In this document: positions 25,552-34,132 of the stretch, piece after piece
Layout of the letters: each line of letters starts with the position of its first letter
Position numbering within the stretch: the first letter of the stretch is position 1
Assembly (NCBI GenBank): GCA_965214615.1
Contig: OZ243952.1
Span: forward strand, 310,001 to 374,000
Length of the DNA: 64,000 bases
DNA from: CBDAUN01 sp965214615
GTDB lineage: Bacteria > Pseudomonadota > Gammaproteobacteria > Arenicellales > JAJDZL01
Reading direction: 5' to 3'
The notes under the pieces: generated by a model
Databases searched by the model: none
Told to the model about the DNA's origin: nothing
What the model saw: the letters and a program-made list of their open reading frames with translations, nothing else
Made by a program: the position numbers and the translations under genes

Positions 25552-28101
25552 TTAGAACGCGATATTGAGCGTCAGGAAAAAGGTGCGTCCCCAGCCGGCC
25601 ACTGCAGGTCCGTCGACACTGTTCTGATTTGCCGAATCTATCGAAAGCTCGGTGTCGGTGACATTGAATATGCCGGCGGTGAGTCGCGAATCGCTATATC
25701 CGAATGGCTTGGTCCAATCCAGTACCAGGTCATGGCCGGTCCAGGAATCGAAAACTCCGGAACTTGATGCGTTCTCGAATTCGGAACGGTGGTTGATGCT
25801 CCAGGTAAGGCTCCAGTCGCCGCGTTTGGCCAGAAAGCCGAGGCGGATGACGTCCTTGGGGATGGGGTAGGAGATTTTTTCGTCCCTTAACCTGCGTTCG
25901 GCACTTGAAATATGCCGCCATTGCGCGTCCATGCCGAAGATTCCCCAGTCGGTCAGCGTTCCCCACCTGAATCGAGTGTCGACGCCCTGCACTTCGTCGT
26001 CTACGACGTTTGCGAAGCTGTCGCGTATTGCATCCAAATATCCGTTGTCAATATCAATGCAGTTCATTAAATTGTCGTCTTCGCATTCAGGCAGGTTGCG
26101 CACGGACCAGTCGGCGGTGTTTCGTCCGGGCACACCGGTGCGCGACGTGCGGTGTAATGTCAATCCGGCCAATAGGCGCCGCCTTTCATATTTGATGCCG
26201 AACGAGGTTTTTTCGTTTTTCACGGGCTCAAGTTCCGGGTTTCCCGTTGTGTATCGGGCTACCTGATGGCTAGAGCGCCGCAAGCAGGTACGCGGCGGCG
26301 GTTCCGTCAAATCATAGGTGCAATTGATGTACGGAAATCCCTGCGACTCGTCGGTGTAGAGGGCATAGAACGAAGGCGAGGTTTCTCCTGTGCTCCAGGA
26401 ACCGCTCAATGTGACTTTATCTGTGGCCTGATAGTCGGCTCCGACACGCCAGGCTTCCATATTGCCGACCGTGTCATAGTCATCTGCGCGACCTGCGACT
26501 CTGAAGTCAAGCTGATCAGACAGCGGCATTGAAATTTCAGCAAATGCTCCGACCGATTCGCGTTCGCCCGAGTAGCTGGTGCCGCCGCTGCCAAGGATGT
26601 CTGTGACTTTGTAATCTGTGCCGTCCCTGCCTGTAAAGGATAATTTCTGGTACGCTTTCGATTGTTCAACGTCAATTCCGGCGGTCCATGCCGAGTTGCG
26701 CTCGCCAATTGCAAATCCGACACCTTCCAATGCCATCCGAATGCCTTCGTAGCTCTCTCCGTAATGCTCTTGCTCTTTCGTGCTCGAATTTCTTATGGCC
26801 TGCTGATGGGCCGGATCAGAGGAAAATGGATTTGCGAGATTGTAGTTGCCGGCAAGGACTTCTTCTATGATCTTTTCTTCAGAGACCATAACGTATCCGG
26901 AGCGCCAGTAGCCGTCCAGGTCGTAGGCATTGAGAAGTACATCGTAACCGAGAGTGTCTGTAATCTTGCCATCGATGCGCGCTGCAATCTCGTATTCATC
27001 GGCATCCCATGTCCAATCCCGATTTCCATGTCCGACGAAGCGGTGCGACGCATAGTAAAAATCGTCTCCTTCAGCTTGAGGAAATTTCTTTTGGATTTCA
27101 GGCAGCAGCGTTGCTGCTGCGGCTGATTCTACTTGAAGTTGAAACGGCCCGAATGTTCCAACGGGAGGCGCATAGCGGAATGCTCCTTCGGATTCCGTGA
27201 CGTTGGCATCAAAATGAAAGTTCGCGCTTTCGCCAATCGGATGGTCGAAATTAAGCAGAATGCTTCGCTGATCGTAGTCTGAAGTATTCCACATGACATT
27301 GCCGTAGGCGAATCCGCAGCCCTTGTTGTCTTTGTCGTCGTCTTTGTCAATGCCGGGCGGATCGCTCAGCGGACCGGTATAGTTTTTATCAGGATCGCAA
27401 TCTCCAAGCGAAATTGATCTCAGTTCCCTCTCGGACAAGTCAAAGATGTAGACCGTATTGCCGCCGCGACTGACATTCTTCGTGTTGCTGAACGACCCGC
27501 CTTTTTGCCAGACAGAGCGGCTGAATTCTCTGCTGCGTGCGGCGATCCGTTCGCGGCTGAGAATGTCTACCCCCATAGTGATGCGGCCCTCGCCAGCCGC
27601 ACTGCCCCAAAATAGACTGCCTTGCCGTCCGCCGCCGCCGTCGCGGCTGGGCTGACGAAAGACAGTGCGCGCCTCGAAGTCGTCCAGATTGTTTCGCAGT
27701 ACGATATTGATTGCACCGCGAATCGACAGGCCGCCGAGCGTGCCCAGGGAATCGCCTCGTATGACTTCGATCCGCTCGATAAACGAGATGGGCAGGCTGT
27801 CCAGGTTTGACGAAGACGAGGCGTAGGGCCTGCCGTTGACCAGTACGGCAATTGACTGCCCTCCAGTAAAAAAATACCGGATTATGCCGGTATTCAACAG
27901 CTCCTCGAATGTCTGTGCTCCGGTACGATGAAGAAAATCATGCTCGTACGTGGTAGTGACGCGCGGAGCGGGCGCCAATGATCCCGCCTTGGCGAGATCT
28001 GCCGCAACTACGGTCACGAAGGCGAGGAGGATAAGATAAAGCCGAATCGAAAGTGTTTTCTGATCGCGGTCCGATACTGCTAGCTTTGCTCTGGATGCCA
28101 T
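25552..28101 (-). CDS. TonB-dependent outer-membrane receptor
   Basis: An 849-residue protein with a signal peptide (hydrophobic LYLILLAFVTVVAADLAKA). The plug domain has TFEELLNTGI, IAVLVNGRPYASSSSNLDSLP and ERIEVIRGDSLGTLGG. A beta-barrel follows, ending in aromatic …FFLTLNIAF as required for insertion by the BAM machinery. The substrate, probably a siderophore, vitamin or oligomer, is not indicated. There is no adjacent ABC transporter, ExbBD or sigma/anti-sigma pair, and no obvious N-terminal signalling extension. The ATG at 28101 is well placed. Confidence 0.92.
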   Translation of the reverse strand: MASRAKLAVSDRDQKTLSIRLYLILLAFVTVVAADLAKAGSLAPAPRVTTTYEHDFLHRTGAQTFEELLNTGIIRYFFTGGQSIAVLVNGRPYASSSSNLDSLPISFIERIEVIRGDSLGTLGGLSIRGAINIVLRNNLDDFEARTVFRQPSRDGGGGRQGSLFWGSAAGEGRITMGVDILSRERIAARSREFSRSVWQKGGSFSNTKNVSRGGNTVYIFDLSERELRSISLGDCDPDKNYTGPLSDPPGIDKDDDKDNKGCGFAYGNVMWNTSDYDQRSILLNFDHPIGESANFHFDANVTESEGAFRYAPPVGTFGPFQLQVESAAAATLLPEIQKKFPQAEGDDFYYASHRFVGHGNRDWTWDADEYEIAARIDGKITDTLGYDVLLNAYDLDGYWRSGYVMVSEEKIIEEVLAGNYNLANPFSSDPAHQQAIRNSSTKEQEHYGESYEGIRMALEGVGFAIGERNSAWTAGIDVEQSKAYQKLSFTGRDGTDYKVTDILGSGGTSYSGERESVGAFAEISMPLSDQLDFRVAGRADDYDTVGNMEAWRVGADYQATDKVTLSGSWSTGETSPSFYALYTDESQGFPYINCTYDLTEPPPRTCLRRSSHQVARYTTGNPELEPVKNEKTSFGIKYERRRLLAGLTLHRTSRTGVPGRNTADWSVRNLPECEDDNLMNCIDIDNGYLDAIRDSFANVVDDEVQGVDTRFRWGTLTDWGIFGMDAQWRHISSAERRLRDEKISYPIPKDVIRLGFLAKRGDWSLTWSINHRSEFENASSSGVFDSWTGHDLVLDWTKPFGYSDSRLTAGIFNVTDTELSIDSANQNSVDGPAVAGWGRTFFLTLNIAF

Positions 28102-28581
28102 AGGTATTAAGGGGTTGCGTTATTGAAATTGTGTAGCAATCGTATCCCATTTTGTCCGCATTTGATGCGCAAATTTATAGCGTGCCAGTCGAGCCGAACT
28201 GCCTTCGCGTAATCTTGTCGCATATCTGCAAAATTGCCGGCGAAAGTGTCTTGACGCTTCGAATGGAAATCTGTACGCATGTACGGCTGCGAAACCGTGT
28301 CGCCGTCAATGTGCTGCGTTGAAACACTCACTCCTCGCGCCCCGTTTGCGGACATCCAGTCGTGCCACCCGCCGGCTATTGAGAATGTGTTTGACGCGGT
28401 CGGAATCATGCGGATGGGAAGAGAGTGGCAAGAACGTCAAGAGTGTTATAAAAACATTAAATACAGTTACTTGTAGCGTCTCCTGCATGCAAGCATGGTT
28501 GCCGAGTCGACTCGTTGCAGGAGACTGTGTGACGGAAGTGTTCGGCGCCGGTGTCGGTTCAGCGGGCGGCTGCGAGGCGTT
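28102..28581. other. Intergenic region upstream of TonB receptor
   Basis: Some 480 bases without a convincing gene. It holds the TonB receptor promoter on the minus strand, where no Fur-box match stood out, and a strong nested inverted-repeat structure at 28478-28525 described separately. Confidence 0.45.
28478..28525. repeat. Nested inverted repeats, possible structured RNA
   Basis: Outer arms GTCTCCTGCA (28478-28487) and TGCAGGAGAC (28516-28525) pair perfectly over 10 bases. Inside them lie GCAA…TTGC and the perfect palindrome CGAGTCGACTCG (28503-28514), so the RNA could fold as a three-way junction. On the minus strand it is ~57 bases downstream of the formyltransferase stop and could act as its terminator or as a processed 3' element. 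It could also be part of an unannotated small RNA. Confidence 0.45.
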
Positions 28582-29481
28582 CTAGCCGCTGTGCGCCGCT
28601 TCCCGAACTATGAAATTCACGTATCCGCCAGCGAACCGGACCAATCGGTGCTCGCTTTGCAGTTCTTGTTTCGCACTGTCGATTGAAGAAGACCAGTGTG
28701 CCGCGTCTGCAACATTCAATTTCATTCCGTTGTATTTGACCGCCAGCGGGTAGTTGCCGCATCCGTATGCGCGAACAAACCGGAAAACGGCTTGTACCGC
28801 TTCCTTGCAATGCACTAAATAGTCATTCTCGCAAGGCTGCCCGTGCCAGCTGGCGCGCGTGGTGTCCTGCGATGCAAACATCCGGTCGAGGTCCCGACTG
28901 GCAAGATGCTCGCTGAGGCTTTCGATTGCGCTGCGAACCAAACTCCGTTCAATCTGCCGAATCCGAAGCCCCGGCTCAATCGCCACTCGCTTGGCAATGG
29001 CAATCTGTCCGGCATCAATCTGTGCGGATACCCGATGCACGGTCACGCCAGTGTCCGGCTCGCCAAGCCTCAATTGCCAGAAAAGCGGGTTCGGGCCTCG
29101 ATATTTCGGCAAAAGCGAAGGATGTATATTGAGGCAGTATGAATTTGCATATCCGGCGATCTGCATCGGCAGCGCAACCGGAAAGCAGGCCAAAAGCATG
29201 CAGTCAACCCGGTGCTCTTTGACAAAGTCGCTGAGTGCGCTGTTGTCGCCGCTGTAGAAATGCACGGCAATGCCGTGCTTTACGCACAGCCGGACTACTG
29301 GCGGGAAATTCGGTGTTTCGAGCCCGGCGAACGCAGGCTTAAGGCCGAGGTCTGCGGTGCCGAATCCGTAGAGCACCGCATAGGACGGAATCAGGCGCCT
29401 TTCGATCAGCGACTCCAAGGCGTAGCATGTGTAATCGCACAGACTGCCGAAAAGACCGATTGTGACATTGGAATCCGGCAC
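28582..29481 (-). CDS. Formyltransferase family protein (Fmt-like)
   Basis: About 299 residues from GTG 29481, which has an AGGGAAGGG ribosome-binding site in front. A GTG at 29523 would overlap the GST stop. The formyl-transfer catalytic signature is present: Asn and His in LNIHPSLLPKYRGPNPLFWQL-type loop (residue Asn-x-His), and Asp in VSAQIDAGQIA. The fold uses 10-formyl-tetrahydrofolate. It lacks the usual neighbours of methionyl-tRNA formyltransferase (peptide deformylase) and diverges at the C-terminus, so it more likely formylates a small molecule or sugar. It ends a leftward operon after a glutathione transferase. Confidence 0.82.
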   Translation of the reverse strand: MPDSNVTIGLFGSLCDYTCYALESLIERRLIPSYAVLYGFGTADLGLKPAFAGLETPNFPPVVRLCVKHGIAVHFYSGDNSALSDFVKEHRVDCMLLACFPVALPMQIAGYANSYCLNIHPSLLPKYRGPNPLFWQLRLGEPDTGVTVHRVSAQIDAGQIAIAKRVAIEPGLRIRQIERSLVRSAIESLSEHLASRDLDRMFASQDTTRASWHGQPCENDYLVHCKEAVQAVFRFVRAYGCGNYPLAVKYNGMKLNVADAAHWSSSIDSAKQELQSEHRLVRFAGGYVNFIVREAAHSG

Positions 29482-29501
29482 ACGGCCCTTCCCTAATGCG
29501 G

Positions 29502-30143
29502 TCAGTTCAAAAACGGCACGCACATGCCGCGTTCAACCGCTGGCCGACTGGACAGCGAATTGAACCAGCGCTCTACATTGGAATACTCTGCCAGATCGAC
29601 GGCCTGCCATTCATGTCGTGCGACCCATGGATAGATGGCCATGTCTGCTATCGAGTAGTCTCCGGCTACGAAATCCATGCCTTCAAGTCTGCTGTCCAAA
29701 GTCCGATACGCCCGGTCGGCAGCAGCATCAAAGCGCTCGATTGCATAGGGCACCTTGGTTTTGGCGAACTTTCGAAAATGATGCAGTTGACCCAGAATCG
29801 GGCCGAATCCGCCCATTTGCCACATCAGCCACTGCAAAATGACCGAACGCTCCCGCGTGCCGCTGCCGTAGAACCGGCCTGTCTTTTCCGCCAGGTAGAT
29901 CAATATCGCCCCCGATTCGAACACTGATGCCGGCGCGGTGCCGGGTCCGCCCGGGTCGACCAGTGCCGGAATCTTGCCGGCGGGACTGATCTTGCGAAAC
30001 GAATCGGCGAACTGCTCGTCTTTCGTAATATCGATGGGATGCGTATCGTATTCCAGCCCCATCTCTTCCAAGGCGATGGAGACTTTCCTGCCGTTGGGCG
30101 TTCCCCAGGTATAAAGCTGTAATTGACTTGGACGATCGGTCAT
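29502..30143 (-). CDS. Glutathione S-transferase, YfcG/Ure2p-like
   Basis: A 213-residue GST. The thioredoxin-like N-terminal domain starts QLYTWGTPNGRKVSIALEEMG, with ITKDEQFADSFRKISPAGKIPALVD and the glutathione-binding FESGAILIYLAEK. This start pattern belongs to the nu-class (YfcG) disulfide-bond reductases. The C-terminal helical domain is complete. It is cytoplasmic and works in thiol redox or detoxification. It lies 45 bases after a DoeA-like hydrolase in the same operon. Confidence 0.93.
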   Translation of the reverse strand: MTDRPSQLQLYTWGTPNGRKVSIALEEMGLEYDTHPIDITKDEQFADSFRKISPAGKIPALVDPGGPGTAPASVFESGAILIYLAEKTGRFYGSGTRERSVILQWLMWQMGGFGPILGQLHHFRKFAKTKVPYAIERFDAAADRAYRTLDSRLEGMDFVAGDYSIADMAIYPWVARHEWQAVDLAEYSNVERWFNSLSSRPAVERGMCVPFLN

Positions 30144-30188
30144 AGTGCTTCTCGCAGGTTGCTGTTCGCAATTTCGTGATTTCCGATG

Positions 30189-31370
30189 CTATTCCTTGAC
30201 GAATAGCTTGCGTGGGTAATTCGCGAGCAGTTCAGGCTCGCCGTCGCGAACGATGAAGCTCTCGGTGATTTCAAAGCCCCAGTCGTCCTGCCACAGCGCG
30301 GTCATGAAATGGAATGTCATGTTCTGTTCAAGCACAGTTTCATCCCCGAGCCGGAAGCTGACGGTGCGCTCTCCCCAGTCCGGCGGGTAGCTGACGCCGA
30401 TGGGATAGCCCATCCGGCTGTCTTTGTAGATTCCGTATTTTTCCGTAGCCGCGTTGAACGCTTTCACAATGTCCTGTGCCATGTTGCCGGCGCGTGCGGC
30501 TTGAAGCCCGGCTGCCATGCCTTCGAGCACCGCCTGTTCGGCATTGAGGAATTTCTTGGGCGCCTTGCCAAGGTAGATGGTACGGCACAGCGGGCAATGA
30601 TAGCGGCGGTGGCATCCGGCAATTTCAAAGAATGTGCCTTCGTTTGAATTGAGCGGCAGGTCGTTCCAGGTCAGATGCGCTGCAGACGCATCGGCTCCGG
30701 ACGGAGCCATAGCCGCAATTGCCGGATAGTCGCCGCCGTACTCAGGCGTGCCGCGGATTGCGGTTGCGTAGATCTCGGCGACCAGATCGTTTTTACGCAT
30801 GCCCGGCTCAATCAGTTCGAAGATTCGCTCGTGCATCGAAGTGACAATGCGCCCGGCGCGTCTCATATAGTTCAATTCCTGCTCCGATTTTACCGTCCGC
30901 TGCCAGTTCACCAGCGCCGTGGCATCCTTGAATTCGGCGTCTCCGAGGCCGTCGCGCAGCACCTGATACGCCTTTGCAGAAAAATAGTAGTTTTCCATTT
31001 CCACGCCGATGGCGCACTTGTCCCAATTTCGCTCCCTGATCACCTGAACCAGATGTTCCATGGGATGGCGCTCTGCGGTCATTACAAAATGATCCGGATA
31101 CGGAATCACTTCCGATTCGGGCATGTAGACCGTCCGCAGCGCGCCATTGGCGTCCATGGCGCGGCCCCACCACACCGGGCTGTCCGACAGGGTCAGAAGC
31201 ACGCACTGATGGGTATAGAACGACCAGCCGTCGTAGCCTGTGAGCCAGTTCATATTCGACGGATCGACAACGACCAGCAACTCGATGCCGGCGGCTTCCA
31301 TTGCTGCGCGGGTCTTGCGAACCCTCTGAGCGAACTCGGACAAAGTGAAATTGTGTGCGGCGCTTGGCAT
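30189..31370 (-). CDS. doeA: M24-family hydrolase, ectoine hydrolase DoeA-like
   Basis: A 393-residue creatinase/aminopeptidase-P-fold protein. Its blocks DPSNMNWLTGYDGWSFYTHQ, WWGRAMDANGA, SGADASAAHLTWNDLP, FFEIAGCHRRYHCPLCRTI and GYPIGVSYPPDWGERT follow ectoine hydrolase DoeA closely over the whole length. DoeA opens the ectoine ring to N-alpha-acetyl-diaminobutyrate, allowing the compatible solute to be used as carbon and nitrogen source. The remaining doe genes (doeB, doeX, doeC, doeD) are not adjacent, so activity on another cyclic amide is possible. It is co-oriented with a GST and a PQQ-type dehydrogenase. Confidence 0.82.
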   Translation of the reverse strand: MPSAAHNFTLSEFAQRVRKTRAAMEAAGIELLVVVDPSNMNWLTGYDGWSFYTHQCVLLTLSDSPVWWGRAMDANGALRTVYMPESEVIPYPDHFVMTAERHPMEHLVQVIRERNWDKCAIGVEMENYYFSAKAYQVLRDGLGDAEFKDATALVNWQRTVKSEQELNYMRRAGRIVTSMHERIFELIEPGMRKNDLVAEIYATAIRGTPEYGGDYPAIAAMAPSGADASAAHLTWNDLPLNSNEGTFFEIAGCHRRYHCPLCRTIYLGKAPKKFLNAEQAVLEGMAAGLQAARAGNMAQDIVKAFNAATEKYGIYKDSRMGYPIGVSYPPDWGERTVSFRLGDETVLEQNMTFHFMTALWQDDWGFEITESFIVRDGEPELLANYPRKLFVKE

Positions 31371-31435
31371 ATGCGTATTGCCTCCTTCAGGTTTGATCGG
31401 ATCTCAGGCCGGCGCTTGGCCGACAGCAGCCGATG

Positions 31436-32614
31436 TCATTGTCTGCGCAGGCGCAGCAGTCCTTCAATTGCGCCGCCGTCGCTGGTGATATAGAGCGCGC
31501 CGTCCGGTCCGACCCGGACTCCGGCCGGCCGCGCGATTCTGTGACCGTCTTGAAGCTGAAGCCCGCTGACGATTGTCTCGACCTGTCCGGTTGCTTCGCC
31601 GTGTTCGAATCGCACCATGACCACGGCCGGCGGCCGGCGCGTGCTGGCAGGACCGTAAAAGTCGCCGTCAGGCTGAGTCCCCCATGAGCCGTGCAGGGCG
31701 ACAAGCGCATTCAATTCAAACGCGTCGCCCATCGAGCCGGCCGGCACGAATGCCATGCCAAGCGGTGCGCTTCTGGCAGCGAAGATCGCAACCGGAGCGA
31801 CAACTTCGGACGCAGGTCGCGGCGGACTTGTCGCGATGCACTGATCGCGAAGCACCCGGCGGCCGTCGTACTGAAACCACGGCATGCCGTGAAACGAATC
31901 GCGCTCGATTTTAGAAAAGTATTCCGGAGGCTGATCGAAGCCCCAGTGATCCGGTCCGTTGTTGGTGGCGTACATGGCTCCGGTCTGCGGATGGAAGTCG
32001 AACCCGACAGGATTGCGCAGACCCGTGGCGAATGCCTCCAAGCCGTCTGCTCCGTCTGATTCGACAAGTCTCACAATTCCGCCCTTTCGGTCGCCAAAGC
32101 CATAGTCGGGCGATATGTATTCGTCGCTGCAATTGCCCGAAATCCCTATGCTGACGTATACCGTACCGTCCGGGCCGATATCGACAGTGCGCGAACTGTG
32201 TCCGAAGCCGCCAGGAAGCCGTGCCGCAATTCTCAGGTCTTCGGGCCGGATGCGGTTCGCCTCGGGATCATACGGAGCCTTGAGCAGGGCATTTGTCGTC
32301 GCAATGAAAAGCTCTTGGCCCCGGACCGCTGCGCTATGCGGGTAGCCGTCGATGCTCAGATACGGGACCGCTTCGTCGTAGGGAGGCCTGAGAAGATACA
32401 GGTGCGCCGCCGACCCGATCAGCATATCGCCGTTCGGCGCGAATGAGATCATGCGCGGGCGATTCATGTTCGAGTGCAACACTTCGAGCACATGGCCTTG
32501 CGGCACAGATACCGACACATCGCCAATCCGCTGTTCGTGCAGTGCAATTTCAGCGCTGGCAGGCTGTACGGCCAATGCGATGCCAAGCATTGCCAATGTG
32601 GCGAGCCTTGTCAT
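31436..32614 (-). CDS. PQQ-type sugar/sorbosone dehydrogenase-like beta-propeller
   Basis: From ATG 32614 (MTRLATLAMLGIALAVQPASA) the product is ~392 residues with a signal peptide cleaved after ASA. The periplasmic part is a six-bladed propeller with NRPRMISFAPNGDMLIGS, IGPDGTVYVSIGISGNCSDE, LRNPVGFDFHPQTGAMYATNNG and a terminal GALYITSDGGAIEGLLRLRR. These belong to the soluble glucose/L-sorbosone dehydrogenase family, which uses PQQ; no PQQ biosynthesis genes are in the window. The ATG overlaps the upstream dnaJ-like stop as ATGA, implying translational coupling. Confidence 0.87.
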   Translation of the reverse strand: MTRLATLAMLGIALAVQPASAEIALHEQRIGDVSVSVPQGHVLEVLHSNMNRPRMISFAPNGDMLIGSAAHLYLLRPPYDEAVPYLSIDGYPHSAAVRGQELFIATTNALLKAPYDPEANRIRPEDLRIAARLPGGFGHSSRTVDIGPDGTVYVSIGISGNCSDEYISPDYGFGDRKGGIVRLVESDGADGLEAFATGLRNPVGFDFHPQTGAMYATNNGPDHWGFDQPPEYFSKIERDSFHGMPWFQYDGRRVLRDQCIATSPPRPASEVVAPVAIFAARSAPLGMAFVPAGSMGDAFELNALVALHGSWGTQPDGDFYGPASTRRPPAVVMVRFEHGEATGQVETIVSGLQLQDGHRIARPAGVRVGPDGALYITSDGGAIEGLLRLRRQ

Positions 32615-33345
32615 GCCGATTGCGAAAGCAGCAGGTCCTTGGCCCGGTTGATGCGGGCGGCAAGCCATGTCGAACCGCCACGGTCCGGGTGGTTGCGCTG
32701 CATCAGCAGACGGTGCGCCTCGACGATTTCCTCGCGCGTTGCTCCGTCGTCGAGGCCGAGAATCTCCAGCGCTTCGGCCTGGGTCATTGAATTGCGGTCC
32801 GCAGCGCTTTCATCCTCGGGGGCGTGCTTCCGGACATACTCGTCCCATTCATCGGCACGCATCTTGTCGAGATAGGCGTGAAGCAGGGAGGCGGACTGCT
32901 TGTCCTGGGTTCGATACAGGTCCATCAGCTCTGCAAGTTCTTCGATTTTCAGCTGTTCAAGCGCGCTGTCCTTGCGCGGGCCTCGGATTACACTGCCCTG
33001 AATCTCTCCGGTGTCGTGATCAAGCAGCATTTCCAGATATTTCGTCTTGACTTCGGAGGTCTGTCCAGGGGCGGCGCCTTGTGCCGGCCCCCGCCATGAA
33101 CTGAACATCTGATAGGCGCTGCGCATCATGATGATGCGCTGGATCCACGGAAATGCCGCTCCGATCGCGGCAAACAACGGATGCAGCTTGCCGGTGAGTA
33201 TCAGCACCAGCAATACCGCTCCTCCCGCCCACAGGGCGGCGATTTTCGCGTATTTCGCCCGCTGGTGCGGGGCCATTGAGCCGAGCCGCGAGAACAGCCA
33301 CATCAGGCCGATTACGGCAGTGATCAGGAGGAACAGCCGGATCAT
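32611..33345 (-). CDS. Membrane-anchored DnaJ-domain protein
   Basis: From ATG 33345 (MIRLFLLITAVIGLMWLFS) the protein is ~244 residues. Two N-terminal membrane segments are followed by a cytoplasmic helical part and a C-terminal J domain with the HPD motif in LLMQRNHPDRGGSTWLAARIN. The J domain recruits and stimulates DnaK-type Hsp70. The C-terminal placement is TIM14/DjlA-like. The ATG follows the VWA gene stop by one base, and its own stop overlaps the next start (ATGA), so three genes are coupled. Confidence 0.88.
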   Translation of the reverse strand: MIRLFLLITAVIGLMWLFSRLGSMAPHQRAKYAKIAALWAGGAVLLVLILTGKLHPLFAAIGAAFPWIQRIIMMRSAYQMFSSWRGPAQGAAPGQTSEVKTKYLEMLLDHDTGEIQGSVIRGPRKDSALEQLKIEELAELMDLYRTQDKQSASLLHAYLDKMRADEWDEYVRKHAPEDESAADRNSMTQAEALEILGLDDGATREEIVEAHRLLMQRNHPDRGGSTWLAARINRAKDLLLSQSA

Positions 33346-33346
33346 G

Positions 33347-34069
33347 TCAGCGCTTGGCAATCTGATGCGTCAGTTGCGCGACGACGCCGCGGCGCTTCGC
33401 GCCGAAGTCCTCCAGCGCCTTGCGTCCGCCGGAAGCGAAAACCGCCACCGCGGCGAGCAGGTCTCGAAGCTGCTGTGCGCTGGAGGCGTCAAACCGGCAG
33501 TAGGCGCCACCTGAAAGCCTGGCGATTTCCCGAAATGCCTTCTCGGCCGCCGGATCGCGTCCTTCGTGGAACATGAATGCGGGAACGCCGATCAAGCCCA
33601 GACGTCCCGCCTTGTGGGACAGATGGTCAATGTTCTCCTCTGCCGCATCGCCGACAAACACCAGCGCATTGACCTTGGATGATTCCGATTCTGTCAGGAC
33701 ATGGCTCAGCACCCGGGATATCTGAGTCAGTCCTCCGGCGCACCGGGTGCGCGCCATGAGACTGTGCAATTCTTCGGCGGCGCCGACCCAGCGGCTCTTT
33801 CGGAACTCATGAAAACCGCGATAGTAGCAAAGCTGAACATCGAGCCCGCCATTGGCCGCTGCCGCGGCAAACATCTCAGACTGAATATGGCAGGCCTGGT
33901 CCCACATGGGCTCGCGGCTTGCCGTGGCGTCCATGGCGAACACAAGCCGGCCTCGCCGGCCGCTTGCCACAGGTCGCGGGGTTGCAGCGACTTTCTTAAG
34001 AAAGGCGTCGACTGCCTTGGTGTCCGACGACTTGGAAACTTCAATGTCTTTGGACTTGGTCATGCGCAT
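33347..34069 (-). CDS. VWA-domain protein
   Basis: About 240 residues. The MIDAS metal site is seen as FAMDATASRE (D-x-T-x-S form), with TRCAGGLTQISRVL and ALVFVGDAAEENIDHLS as later VWA strands. There is no signal peptide or membrane segment, so it is cytoplasmic. VWA proteins mediate metal-dependent protein contacts and often partner AAA ATPases, but here the immediate partner is a membrane DnaJ protein. The start is probably ATG 34069 or 34063; a TTG at 34075 also opens the frame. PepN ends 57+ bases upstream. Confidence 0.82.
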   Translation of the reverse strand: MRMTKSKDIEVSKSSDTKAVDAFLKKVAATPRPVASGRRGRLVFAMDATASREPMWDQACHIQSEMFAAAAANGGLDVQLCYYRGFHEFRKSRWVGAAEELHSLMARTRCAGGLTQISRVLSHVLTESESSKVNALVFVGDAAEENIDHLSHKAGRLGLIGVPAFMFHEGRDPAAEKAFREIARLSGGAYCRFDASSAQQLRDLLAAVAVFASGGRKALEDFGAKRRGVVAQLTHQIAKR

Positions 34070-34132
34070 CAGCAACTCTTGCAGGCGATTATACGGCGGC
34101 AGCCGCCATGGCCGGGCGCTTGTGCGCGACCA

